Origin: Flavobacterium quisquiliarum
GTDB lineage: Bacteria > Bacteroidota > Bacteroidia > Flavobacteriales > Flavobacteriaceae
Direction of reading: 5' to 3'
DNA: 64,000 bases
Assembly: GCF_019308285.1 (NCBI RefSeq)
Contig: NZ_WWEM01000031.1
Span: forward strand, 248,001 to 312,000
The notes below the pieces were generated by a model that was not told the origin of the DNA, made no database searches, and worked only from the letters and a program-made list of their open reading frames with translations. This document shows positions 35,940-44,617 of this stretch, one piece after another (the stretch's first letter is position 1; every line of letters starts with the position of its first letter). The translations under genes were made by a program, and so were the position numbers.

Positions 35940-37787
35940 TTATTTTAAATATATTTTATTACTGCTGATTTCGTTGTCAGCATTAATTTGAAGAATAACC
36001 AGTTGTGATTTTTTCAAATCAGAAACATTGATTGTTGCTGTATTCATTTCACTATATTCTTCTTTTAAAAGTACTTGACCGTTTAGATCTGAAACAGAAA
36101 TTGTTGCTGCCTTAATATCTTTTCCAAAATTAATAGTGATTATATCAGAAGCAGGATTAGGAAAAACAGCAAAAGTAGTTTCTTCTTTTGTTTTTGCTGC
36201 AGATCTAGCTGTAGATCCAGTTTGCAATTCTGAGCATCCAATATCAATACGACCATTTCTTTTACGGTTATTATCATCAAAATCTAATGTACCAGAATAA
36301 GTTGCATTGTATGTTGGATCACCTTTGTCGGCGGCAAAAGCACCTGAGACTAATGAAAAATCAAAAATAGCAGCATTTACAAATCCTGGAAGACCAACTA
36401 CTGAACTTACATCCTGTCCTGTAGCTGTTGCAAATTGTGCTGCGTTATAAGATCCTGTTGCTGAACTACCATTGAAACTAACTCCTGTTAAATCGATTAT
36501 AAAATCGGTATTTTCTTCTCTGTAATACAAATTATAATTGGAAACAAAGTTTGAAATAGTGTAGCCATAAGATGCTAAAAATGCTTTTTTGCCAGTTGTC
36601 GCGTAAAGGATATTATTTTTGAAAGTAATTCCTGAACTGTTTTGAAAATGAACTTCACCTCCATAAATATCTGCAATCGTACTTACGGCAGTACCTCCAA
36701 TAGTTGTAACACCATTAATAGTGGCACCTGTCCTATTTTTATAAAATGTATTATTAAAGATTTTAGTATCACTAACGCTTGTTGTGTAACCACTGCCAAT
36801 AACACCACCAAAAATTGCTCCGGTTACGACATTATTATAAACTGAATTATTGTTCACAATATGTCCTGTAGACTGACCTCCGTTTCCTGTTGCCGTATTT
36901 TGTTCAGCTCCAATAGCAAGTCCCACACCACAATTATAAACTTCATTTCTTTCTATGGTAACATTTAATGCACCATCTACATAAATACCGGCACTATTTG
37001 CTACGGCACTCATACAATCAAAAACTTCATTTGAAGCAATGATTCCATTTCTTGCCTGATTATTGCTCGCTGCTCCTGTTGATGTGTAATTTCCTGCCGC
37101 TACAATTCCGATATTAGCAATATCGTAAACCGTATTTCCTAAAACCGAAAAACCATTTACGTTTCCAGTTAAAGTTACCGCTTCTCCCCAGCCTGTAGCA
37201 CAATTGTTTATTTCACTATTTTCAATTTTTACATTGGTAATAGCATAAGTAGCATTTCCTCCATCAACTTTTATGGCATTGGCTACTATACCGCTATTAG
37301 CAGGAATCGCTGATAAATTGTTGCTGATCCAGCCAATATTTTTTACAATACAATTCTTGATTGTAATATTGTTTAGATTAGCTGTAGCTCCTGAATTTGC
37401 AAGAATCCAAATTCCTTTACTTCCGTTACCAATTTTATTTGATATCGTTAATCCATCAATGGTAACATTACTTGTATTTACAATCCCTAATACATAAGTA
37501 TCTGTACTTGTCCAGCCAGATGCGTTGAGAACTACAGCAGCTGAACCACTTTTTTGAATTGTTAATGGTTTTCCAACATAAATAGGTCCTGTTACAGGAT
37601 AAGTTCCTGAAAGAACCAATACAGTTCCTCCAGACGGAGCTGCTTGTACTCCTTTTAAAATGGTTTTAAATGGCAAAGCAGCAGTACCTGTACCCGTTGT
37701 ATCATTTCCGGTTGTAGAGACATAAGTCTGTGAAAAACCTTGTATAAAGCAAAATAAAATAATAAATGTAATTTTCTTGACTTTCAT
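35940..37787 (-). CDS. right-handed beta-helix protein with T9SS sorting domain
   Basis: This 615-residue secreted protein has a signal peptide (MKVKKITFIILFCFIQGFS) and an N-terminal STTGNDTTGTGTAALPFKTI block typical of polysaccharide-lyase-like parallel beta-helix proteins. About ten coils follow, rich in Asn and Ile (NVTIDGLTISN, NVTIERNEVYNC, NSSGITFKNNILY), to about residue 480. A T9SS type A C-terminal domain (FAVFPNPASDII, ending in NKIYLK) makes it a surface or secreted protein. Such folds act as lyases, hydrolases or binding proteins on polysaccharides; I cannot assign catalytic residues. It has two of the six operators upstream, which ties it to the amino-sugar locus. Confidence 0.85.
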   Translation of the reverse strand: MKVKKITFIILFCFIQGFSQTYVSTTGNDTTGTGTAALPFKTILKGVQAAPSGGTVLVLSGTYPVTGPIYVGKPLTIQKSGSAAVVLNASGWTSTDTYVLGIVNTSNVTIDGLTISNKIGNGSKGIWILANSGATANLNNITIKNCIVKNIGWISNNLSAIPANSGIVANAIKVDGGNATYAITNVKIENSEINNCATGWGEAVTLTGNVNGFSVLGNTVYDIANIGIVAAGNYTSTGAASNNQARNGIIASNEVFDCMSAVANSAGIYVDGALNVTIERNEVYNCGVGLAIGAEQNTATGNGGQSTGHIVNNNSVYNNVVTGAIFGGVIGSGYTTSVSDTKIFNNTFYKNRTGATINGVTTIGGTAVSTIADIYGGEVHFQNSSGITFKNNILYATTGKKAFLASYGYTISNFVSNYNLYYREENTDFIIDLTGVSFNGSSATGSYNAAQFATATGQDVSSVVGLPGFVNAAIFDFSLVSGAFAADKGDPTYNATYSGTLDFDDNNRKRNGRIDIGCSELQTGSTARSAAKTKEETTFAVFPNPASDIITINFGKDIKAATISVSDLNGQVLLKEEYSEMNTATINVSDLKKSQLVILQINADNEISSNKIYLK

Positions 37788-37984
37788 AATTTTGACATTT
37801 TAGGATTAATAGTTTAAAAAAAATCTATAGTTAAATATTGCAATATTTCTATATCGATAAAGAAAGCTGATTGCTATTTATGTTTTTCAAAATCAAATAC
37901 GACATTACTCCAAATAATGTTAAATTGTTGATTTAAAAACCATTATTCATATAAAAAGCAAACTAAAAACTGGCTTATTTCTGA

Positions 37985-38014
37985 CTAAAGTAAATAATGT
38001 TTTTTAACCTGCAA
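37985..38014 (-). promoter_or_regulatory. predicted promoter of the beta-helix gene
   Basis: TACTTTAG (complement of 37985-37992) with a TTG 19 bases upstream (complement of 38012-38014) matches the arrangement at susC base for base in spacing. Confidence 0.5.
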
Positions 38015-38031
38015 TAAAAAACCAAGAAAAA

Positions 38032-38047
38032 ATGTGTTCGAGCACAA
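38032..38047. promoter_or_regulatory. palindromic operator upstream of the beta-helix gene
   Basis: ATGTGTTCGAGCACAA matches the operator consensus at 15 of 16 positions and starts 47 bases from the CTAAA edge of the promoter box. Confidence 0.65.
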
Positions 38048-38117
38048 AAAATATAATATTTTTAAATTTATATACTATTTTTCATACACAAAATACTATT
38101 GAAATCAAAAAAAATGA

Positions 38118-38133
38118 ATGTGCTTGAACACAT
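38118..38133. promoter_or_regulatory. distal palindromic operator upstream of the beta-helix gene
   Basis: ATGTGCTTGAACACAT matches 15 of 16 positions; only the central CG is changed. It lies 86 bp, about eight helical turns, from the proximal copy, which would allow a DNA loop. Confidence 0.6.
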
Positions 38134-38274
38134 ATAAAAAAAATACTACACATAATTTTACAGGAAGATTTTAGAGACAGCTTTTTTAATGTATTACAAT
38201 CTAATTCAAAACTTTTAAAAAGAAGATTACAAGATCAATTTTACATTTAAAACAAAATAAGTTTAAACCAAAAA

Positions 38275-38297
38275 AAAAGGTACTAAAAGTACCTTTT
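38275..38297 (-). terminator. terminator of the LysM-osmC pair
   Basis: AAAAGGTACT (38275-38284) and its complement at 38288-38297 form a 10-bp stem with a 3-base loop, followed on the minus strand by a T run, 21 bases past the osmC-like stop codon. Confidence 0.75.
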
Positions 38298-38317
38298 CTA
38301 ATTTTAGAATTTAAAAA

Positions 38318-38719
38318 TTAATTCCAGTTAAAACTAATCTTCTTTTCGATTTCACTGCTTAAGCTTAAAAATACTGGACAAGTCATTGCTGCACGCTCCA
38401 AAATTGTCCTGCTCTTTTCATCGGCATCGCTTTTCATATTAAAAACAATTTCGATTGCGCCAATTCTTCTTGGTTCTGCATTCATAATCTTTGTTACTTC
38501 AGCAGTTGAACCTACGAAATCAACTTCTAAATCACGGGCTTTAATTCCCATAATCGTCATCATACAGCTTGCTAAAGCATTTGCCACAGTATCTGTTGGA
38601 GAAAAAGCTTCTCCTTTTCCATTGTTATCTAACGGTGCATCAGAAATAATTTCGCTTCCTGACTGCACGTGAATTGAACTTGTTCTTAAATCGCCTAAAT
38701 AGGTTACTTTTGATGTCAT
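38318..38719 (-). CDS. OsmC family peroxiredoxin-like protein
   Basis: This 133-residue cytoplasmic protein has the two reactive cysteines of the OsmC/Ohr family, Cys52 in NALASCMMTIMGIKARD and Cys114 in AAMTCPVFLSL. The family reduces organic hydroperoxides with a thiol partner. Its start codon overlaps the stop codon of the upstream LysM protein gene by one base (TAATG on the minus strand), so the two are translationally coupled. The sequence is nearer to the general OsmC/YhfA type than to Ohr. Confidence 0.85.
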   Translation of the reverse strand: MTSKVTYLGDLRTSSIHVQSGSEIISDAPLDNNGKGEAFSPTDTVANALASCMMTIMGIKARDLEVDFVGSTAEVTKIMNAEPRRIGAIEIVFNMKSDADEKSRTILERAAMTCPVFLSLSSEIEKKISFNWN

Positions 38720-40782
38720 TAATTTGCTACTTTTAAAGTTAAGTCACTATCGTAATATAAGATGTACACCCCTTTGTTAGCGTGTCCGCCATCTTCTTTT
38801 CTATAATATTGAAATTTATTATCTACTTGCTGCGTCGTCATCAAATCAGCTGTTTCCTGAAATGTTTTTCCTTGTACCAAACGCATCATCGTATCAAATG
38901 TTACGTCAAATCCTCTTGTTGCGTAAGTCGTTGGATTGGCTTTGTTTTTCAGTCGATATTGTTTTTCATAAACTAAAACCGATTGTTCGTCGCTTTCGCG
39001 AGTTACAGAAGGGTACATTAATTTTAGTTTTACCAAATTCTCAAAACTAATTTCATCTGTATCTAATGTGCTATTTGGTTCCAAAATTACAAGTTGCACC
39101 TGACAGGTTTTCTGAGAATCAAGCAAAGCTTTTATTGTTGCTTTAACCATTGCCGTATTTCCTGTTTCCATTACAACATAATTCAGTCGGTTTGGAATTA
39201 AAAGACTTTTTAAATTCGCTACATCCAAACCTCCAGTTTCAGTCAGGGATGCAAATGCAACTCCTTTTTGATTCTGTTTAATATAATTGATAACCGATTC
39301 TTTTTTCTTATCTACTACCGCTACAATATTTCCATTTTTAGCACGCATATAATCAAAAACTGAATTTCTGATCACATCGTTAGCTGGTATGGTTTGGTAT
39401 AAATTATCAATGGGATTTGCAGTATCTTTTGACAATGGCGAAATTACCGGAACATTATATAAACGAAGTGAATTTGCTGTTGCTTCTGCATTACTCTGAT
39501 AAAATGGTCCAATAACAGCATCTGCATCTTGAAGTTTGTTAATTAAACCCGAAACATTAGAAGTTGTTTTTGTTTCCTGTGAATCGTAAATAGCAACATC
39601 AATTGGCAGTTTCAACGTTTTAGCAGAATCTATTGCCATCATAGCTCCGGAATAAAAATCCAAAGTCATATTTAAGAACTTATCATTTTTAATTCTGTTA
39701 GCTGTTCCAGAAGTATCACTTTGCACTTTAGCTAAATTAAACGGAAGCAATAAAACTACTTTTTTACGCTCATTTACACCTCGTTTTTTAGTCAATTCTA
39801 CAATTTCTACATTCTCATTTTCTGTCGATTTTACTTTATCGATAATTCTAATACCACCGCCTGTACTTTCTACAGGTTTAGTAGTTGAAGTTTCGGCTGG
39901 TACCTGAGCTGCAACAATCGCAACTGGAGCTAAGTATCCAGTAGGAACTTTCAAAACCATTCCTTCCTTTACACCTTCAGAAAGTGATGGATTAAGTGCT
40001 GTTAATTCATCTTGGCTCAAATGGAAAGTACGTGATAAACTGTACAAGGTTTCTTTCGGTTTCACTTGATAATCCATATAAGTTACCGCCTTTTTAGAAG
40101 TTTCAGCAGGCTTTTTACTTTCAGCAGGTTTTATTGTTTCTGCCGCAGCACTATCCGCTTTTGGAGCAGTTCCTTTAATTGTCAATCTGTAACCAACAGG
40201 TAAATTTGCTACAATATCCGGATTGCGTTTTTCCAATTCATCAACCGTAATATTATATTGTTTTGCAATACCAAATTTGGTTTCTTTTGGCTGTACATCA
40301 TGATACACATATTTTTCAGCACCTTTTTCTTTTGCAGGTTTTGCTGTCGATTTTGGAGCAGATCCTTTAGCAGGAATTACCAGTTTTTGTCCAATTTGAA
40401 CACCTGTTTTTTCTAAAAATGGATTTGCCGCTTTTAAAGCTTCATCCGAAATTCCGTATTTGTGCTCAATGCTATAAAATGTTTCTTTAGGCTGCACTTC
40501 ATGAATAATATCTTTTCCAGAAGATACCGCAGTTTTGGTTTCAGCAACTTCTTTTTTCACTTCTCCTGCCGCAGTTGGAATTAACAACACTGTATTTGCA
40601 CTTAAACCCGTTCTGGCATCTGGGTTAAGTTTGTAAATATCATAAGGCGTAACCTTAAATTTTTGGGCAATCTGATTAATCGTTTCGCCGCTTGATACTT
40701 TATACTTCACTACTTTTTCCTGCGAAAAAGCACTTGAACTAATAAAGAATACAAGGGAGAATAATGTTAAATAGTATTTCAT
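38719..40782 (-). CDS. LysM protein with a periplasmic-binding-protein-like (PBP1) domain
   Basis: This 687-residue exported protein has a signal peptide (cleaved near SSAFSQE) and four LysM domains of about 44 residues in its first 290 residues: YKVSSGETINQIAQKF, HEVQPKETFYSIEHKY, HDVQPKETKFGIAKQY and YQVKPKETLYSLSRTF. From about residue 340 (KKVVLLLPFNLAKVQSD) begins a type 1 periplasmic-binding fold like that of amino-acid receptors and LpoA, with YSGAMMAIDSAKTL and VIGPFYQSNAEA. LysM binds peptidoglycan. An LpoA-like regulator of cell-wall synthesis is one possibility. The gene follows a second LysM gene on the same strand. Confidence 0.82.
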   Translation of the reverse strand: MKYYLTLFSLVFFISSSAFSQEKVVKYKVSSGETINQIAQKFKVTPYDIYKLNPDARTGLSANTVLLIPTAAGEVKKEVAETKTAVSSGKDIIHEVQPKETFYSIEHKYGISDEALKAANPFLEKTGVQIGQKLVIPAKGSAPKSTAKPAKEKGAEKYVYHDVQPKETKFGIAKQYNITVDELEKRNPDIVANLPVGYRLTIKGTAPKADSAAAETIKPAESKKPAETSKKAVTYMDYQVKPKETLYSLSRTFHLSQDELTALNPSLSEGVKEGMVLKVPTGYLAPVAIVAAQVPAETSTTKPVESTGGGIRIIDKVKSTENENVEIVELTKKRGVNERKKVVLLLPFNLAKVQSDTSGTANRIKNDKFLNMTLDFYSGAMMAIDSAKTLKLPIDVAIYDSQETKTTSNVSGLINKLQDADAVIGPFYQSNAEATANSLRLYNVPVISPLSKDTANPIDNLYQTIPANDVIRNSVFDYMRAKNGNIVAVVDKKKESVINYIKQNQKGVAFASLTETGGLDVANLKSLLIPNRLNYVVMETGNTAMVKATIKALLDSQKTCQVQLVILEPNSTLDTDEISFENLVKLKLMYPSVTRESDEQSVLVYEKQYRLKNKANPTTYATRGFDVTFDTMMRLVQGKTFQETADLMTTQQVDNKFQYYRKEDGGHANKGVYILYYDSDLTLKVAN

Positions 40783-40875
40783 AATATGGCTTAAAACAAT
40801 TTAATTTCTAATTTAAAATATCTCACAGATTTATCTAAAAGCAAAATTCGAGCCGTTTGTTATTTCATTGAAAAA

Positions 40876-42792
40876 TCATCTCAAATCGATTTCTGCTTTG
40901 GCAATTACGATTTCTTTATATAACTCATCTTCTTCTTTTTTCTTGCATTTATAAAGTACTTCTTCCATGTTTTCGAATTTATCGCTGTAAACATAGTACG
41001 AAAGACTGTTAATATTAAAAAAGAAACTAGCATTAAAATCGCCAGAATCAATGAGTTTCATAATAAACTTATCTCGCTCAACTGCGTCTGTAAATATACC
41101 CAAAACTAAGTAATACCCATTCGAAACTTCTCTAAGATTATCATAAACTTCCACTTTTACTGTTTTGTCAGTTCGTAACGGATTGTCTTTCAATTCTTGT
41201 CTCATTTCTTCCAATGAAATTGTTTTTGAATTTTCAACTGCGTTATCCCGTTTCTGTTTTTTAACCGCTTCGTCCTGATATTTTTTCAGTTTAATCAAAG
41301 CCAGTTTATCATCAAATTTTCTGGCTTCCATACTGTAATAAGAAGCTTTGCTGATATGTCTTTTTACCTCAATTTTTTTCTGATTGTCTAATGAATCAAT
41401 TTTAGCAATTAAAAGCTGATTTTGCGCATCGCCTTTCTCCTGCTCTATTTTATATCGTTTAATTTCTTCTAAAGATAAACGTTGCTGCAAAGGTTCTGTA
41501 TTCGATTTTTTCTCGCTTTCGCGGATTTTCTTTTTGTATTCCTGATTTTCTTCAACCGCAATTTTCTCTACTTTATTCATTAAACCGGCATATGCTTTTC
41601 GATTTTCTGCCAATTCTTTTTTTAATTGAGAAGACAATTCATTGGTTTTATTAATGCCCTCAAAAGATTGTTTTTCTAATCTTTTTGATTCGTCTACATT
41701 CAAAATATCCATTCGCTTTAATTCTTTCAAATCATTGTTCATAGAAGTAACGAGTGAATCTAATTTTGCCATTAAAACATCCTGTACATTTTTATTAGCT
41801 TCTAAAACCAGACGCAGTTTTTCGACCGAGTTTTCTTTAGAACCATTCATATCGTTCAGATTCACTTTCAAATCATTAATCTTTATGATTTTCTGATTCA
41901 TTTCTTTCTGAACAACCAAACGGTCTTTCAAATCTTCAATTTCAACTGTTTTGGCTTTTGTTTTTTCAACCACAACTTGTTTTTCAGCCAAAGCCAACAT
42001 TAGTTCTTCGCTTTCGTTTGCTGGCTGAATTCCTTTCGTATTAATGGCTAATTTATTTCCAACAATTAATCCGTTTACGATCTCAGGATTTTGTGATTCT
42101 AACTGATCAATTGAAATCTCGTATTTCTTTGCAATAGAAAATTTGGTTTCCTTTGGTTCAACCACATGAAAAACAGTTTCCTGATTGATGACACGAACTC
42201 TTCCATCCAACGTCTTTCTTTTATTAGGAATTGAAATTGTTTGTCCGATCTGCAATCCATTAATTAAAATGTCTTTATTAAGATTTTCTAAATCCTGAAC
42301 CGATACATTATATTGTCTGGCAATGCTGAACAAAGATTCTTTTGCCAAAACCTGATGTGTTGTTTTGGAAGAAATAGCATTTTCTTGTTTTGAGGAATGA
42401 TCTGAATTTTGAGGAATAATTAATTCCTGACCAATTTGAAGTCCGCCGGCAAGAATTTCCTGATTGGCATTTTGAATAGCTTCTACCGAAACATGATATT
42501 GTTTTGATAAACCAAACAGTGTTTCTTTTGGTGCAACAATATGAGTTTGCTGCTTTTCTGTACTAATTTGTTGGGAGGGATGAACTGGAATCTTTAAAAC
42601 TTGATTATCCTTGATTCCATTTTGCGATTCGGGGTTGAGTTTGTAAATCTCATCTAAAGAAACCTTATACTTTTGGGCAATAAAATAAGCGGTTTCACCT
42701 TTTTGAATCTTGTGCTCGATAATTGAATCTTGCGCAATTATTTTGTTAAAAGACAAAATAAAGACAAGAGAAATTATTAAAAGTTCTCTCAT
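40876..42792 (-). CDS. LysM protein with coiled coil and SPOR-like C-terminus
   Basis: The 638-residue product has a signal peptide (LLIISLVFILSFNKIIAQ) and four LysM domains up to about residue 255: HKIQKGETAYFIAQKY, HIVAPKETLFGLSKQY, HQVLAKESLFSIARQY and HVVEPKETKFSIAKKY. About 280 residues of Lys/Glu-rich coiled coil follow, and then a C-terminal region (YYLVLGIFTDAVERDKFIMKLIDSG, YYVYSDKFENMEEVLYKC) resembling a SPOR domain, which binds denuded peptidoglycan. It is therefore probably a periplasmic cell-wall organising protein. The LysM part is paralogous to that of the next gene. Confidence 0.8.
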   Translation of the reverse strand: MRELLIISLVFILSFNKIIAQDSIIEHKIQKGETAYFIAQKYKVSLDEIYKLNPESQNGIKDNQVLKIPVHPSQQISTEKQQTHIVAPKETLFGLSKQYHVSVEAIQNANQEILAGGLQIGQELIIPQNSDHSSKQENAISSKTTHQVLAKESLFSIARQYNVSVQDLENLNKDILINGLQIGQTISIPNKRKTLDGRVRVINQETVFHVVEPKETKFSIAKKYEISIDQLESQNPEIVNGLIVGNKLAINTKGIQPANESEELMLALAEKQVVVEKTKAKTVEIEDLKDRLVVQKEMNQKIIKINDLKVNLNDMNGSKENSVEKLRLVLEANKNVQDVLMAKLDSLVTSMNNDLKELKRMDILNVDESKRLEKQSFEGINKTNELSSQLKKELAENRKAYAGLMNKVEKIAVEENQEYKKKIRESEKKSNTEPLQQRLSLEEIKRYKIEQEKGDAQNQLLIAKIDSLDNQKKIEVKRHISKASYYSMEARKFDDKLALIKLKKYQDEAVKKQKRDNAVENSKTISLEEMRQELKDNPLRTDKTVKVEVYDNLREVSNGYYLVLGIFTDAVERDKFIMKLIDSGDFNASFFFNINSLSYYVYSDKFENMEEVLYKCKKKEEDELYKEIVIAKAEIDLR

Positions 42793-42810
42793 AAATAGTA
42801 GGTTATAAAA

Positions 42811-42842
42811 AATTAAGGCCTTACAAATGTAAGACCTTAATT
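42811..42842 (-). terminator. terminator of guaA
   Basis: AATTAAGGCCTTAC (42811-42824) pairs with GTAAGACCTTAATT (42829-42842) with one mismatch, 14 bases past the guaA stop. A/T tracts flank it. Confidence 0.75.
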
Positions 42843-42855
42843 TTAAAATATGCTA

Positions 42856-44385
42856 CTATTCCCACTCAATTGTTGCTGGTGGTTTTGAACTAATATCGTA
42901 AACAACACGATTCACGCCTTTTACCTTGTTGATAATGTCGTTTGATACTTTCATCAAGAAATCGTAAGGTAAGTGAACCCAGTCAGCAGTCATTCCATCT
43001 GTTGATTCTACAGCTCTAAGCGCTACTACTTTTTCGTAAGTACGTTCATCCCCCATAACACCAACGGAGTTTACAGGAAGCAAAATTGCTCCAGCCTGCC
43101 AAACTTTATCGTATAATCCCCAAGATTTTAATCCTTCGATAAATACAGAATCAACATCTTGCAAAATTTGTACTTTCTCTGGTGTAATATCACCTAAAAT
43201 TCTGATTGATAATCCTGGTCCTGGGAAAGGGTGTCTTCCTAATAATTCAGGATCTATTCCTAATGTAGCACCAACTCTGCGAACTTCGTCTTTAAACAAC
43301 ATTCTAAGCGGTTCTACAATTTTTAATTTCATATAATCTGGCAATCCACCAACGTTGTGGTGTGACTTAATAGTTGCAGATGGTCCTTTTACCGAAACAG
43401 ACTCGATAACGTCTGGGTAAATAGTTCCTTGCGCTAACCATTTTACGTCTTCTAATAAGTGTGATTCATCATCAAAAACTTCGATAAATACACGGCCGAT
43501 TGTTTTACGTTTGGTTTCTGGATCACTAATTCCTGCTAATTCCCCAAGGAAACGATCTCCAGCATCTACACCTTTTACGTTTAATCCCATTCCTTTGTAT
43601 TGGTCTAATACATTTTGGAATTCGTTTTTACGTAAAAGCCCGTTGTTAACGAAAATGCAATATAAATTTTGTCCGATTGCTTTGTTTAATAAAACTGCCG
43701 CTACAGTAGAATCTACTCCTCCAGATAAACCAAGAACTACTTTATCGTTTCCTAATTTTTCTTTTAATTCTGCTACCATTTCATCAACGAAAGCATTTGG
43801 AGTAAAGTTTTGAGGAACTTCAGCAATTTTTACTAAGAAGTTTTCCAACATCTTTTTCCCATCAGTAGAATGGTAAACCTCTGGATGATATTGAATTGCA
43901 TAAGTAGTTTCGCCTTCTATTTTGTAAGCTGCATATTCTACATCATGCGTGCTTGCTAATTTTACCGCATTTGTTGGAAGCGCTTTGATACTATCGCTAT
44001 GGCTCATCCAAACCTGGCTGTTTTCTGAAACTCCATCAAAAAAAGTTTCACCTTCTTTAATATAAGACAAGTTTGCTCTTCCGTATTCTCTTGTGTTTGA
44101 AGCAGCAACCTCTCCACCACTAAAGTGTGCTAAATATTGTGCTCCGTAACAAACAGCAAGTAAAGGCATTTTACCTCTAATTTGCGATAAATCAGGATGT
44201 GGCGCATCTTCTCCTCTAACAGAGAAAGGGCTTCCTCCTAAAATTACGGCTTTATAACTTGATAAATCACTTGGAATGTGATTGTAAGGAAAAATTTCGC
44301 AGAATATATTTAATTCGCGAACTCTACGCGCAATAAGCTGAGTATATTGCGACCCGAAATCTAAAATAAGTACGTTGTGTTGCAT
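42856..44385 (-). CDS. guaA: GMP synthase (glutamine-hydrolysing)
   Basis: GuaA aminates XMP to GMP. The 509-residue product starts with the class I glutaminase domain ([18 protein letters not shown]; nucleophile Cys79 in [19 protein letters not shown] near 170). The ATP pyrophosphatase domain follows, with [15 protein letters not shown] near residue 218, and the C-terminal dimerisation domain ends in PPATIEWE as usual. A TTG two codons upstream lies inside the -7 box and is not the start. The promoter box ends only 3 bases before the ATG, so the mRNA should be leaderless. Confidence 0.96.
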   Translation of the reverse strand: MQHNVLILDFGSQYTQLIARRVRELNIFCEIFPYNHIPSDLSSYKAVILGGSPFSVRGEDAPHPDLSQIRGKMPLLAVCYGAQYLAHFSGGEVAASNTREYGRANLSYIKEGETFFDGVSENSQVWMSHSDSIKALPTNAVKLASTHDVEYAAYKIEGETTYAIQYHPEVYHSTDGKKMLENFLVKIAEVPQNFTPNAFVDEMVAELKEKLGNDKVVLGLSGGVDSTVAAVLLNKAIGQNLYCIFVNNGLLRKNEFQNVLDQYKGMGLNVKGVDAGDRFLGELAGISDPETKRKTIGRVFIEVFDDESHLLEDVKWLAQGTIYPDVIESVSVKGPSATIKSHHNVGGLPDYMKLKIVEPLRMLFKDEVRRVGATLGIDPELLGRHPFPGPGLSIRILGDITPEKVQILQDVDSVFIEGLKSWGLYDKVWQAGAILLPVNSVGVMGDERTYEKVVALRAVESTDGMTADWVHLPYDFLMKVSNDIINKVKGVNRVVYDISSKPPATIEWE

Positions 44386-44388
44386 GCG

Positions 44389-44417
44389 CAAAAGTACTTT
44401 TTATATTCGAAATTCAA
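44389..44417 (-). promoter_or_regulatory. promoter of guaA, abutting the start codon
   Basis: TACTTTTG (complement of 44389-44396), with a TTG 18 bases upstream (complement of 44415-44417), is a full consensus promoter. The ATG at 44385-44383 begins three bases after the -7 box. Confidence 0.65.
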
Positions 44418-44426
44418 AAATCGGAG

Positions 44427-44455
44427 CAGTGAAAAAAAAATATTTTTTTTCACTG
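44427..44455. repeat. A/T-rich hairpin upstream of the guaA promoter
   Basis: CAGTGAAAAAAAA (44427-44439) pairs perfectly with its complement at 44443-44455 around three bases. It lies 10 bases upstream of the guaA -33 element and directly next to the CTYAG array that follows. Confidence 0.6.
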
Positions 44456-44556
44456 AAGATTCTAAGATGCTGAGTAGCTAAGATTCTAAGCTTTTTACAG
44501 CAAAACTAAATAAAATAAAATCTTAGCATCTTAGTAACTTAGAGACTTAGTATCTT
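44456..44556. repeat. hairpin of two inverted CTYAGNNN arrays
   Basis: Left arm 44456-44490 (complementary orientation) and right arm 44519-44556 each hold four 8-base units, for example CTTAGCAT, CTTAGTAA, CTTAGAGA and CTTAGTAT on the right. They face each other across about 28 A/T-rich bases. It lies between divergent promoters of guaA and the lipoprotein gene. Confidence 0.7.
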
Positions 44557-44617
44557 CGCAAAAAATCCAAAAACCACTTTATTTCGTATCTAACGAAAAA
44601 ACCAATTAAATTTAACT

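Larger units (their letters stand above)
37788..38317. other. 530-base region upstream of the beta-helix gene
   Basis: It contains the predicted promoter (37985-38014), two operators (38032-38047, 38118-38133), a leader of roughly 190 bases, and the OsmC terminator at 38275-38297. No gene is visible. Confidence 0.55.
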
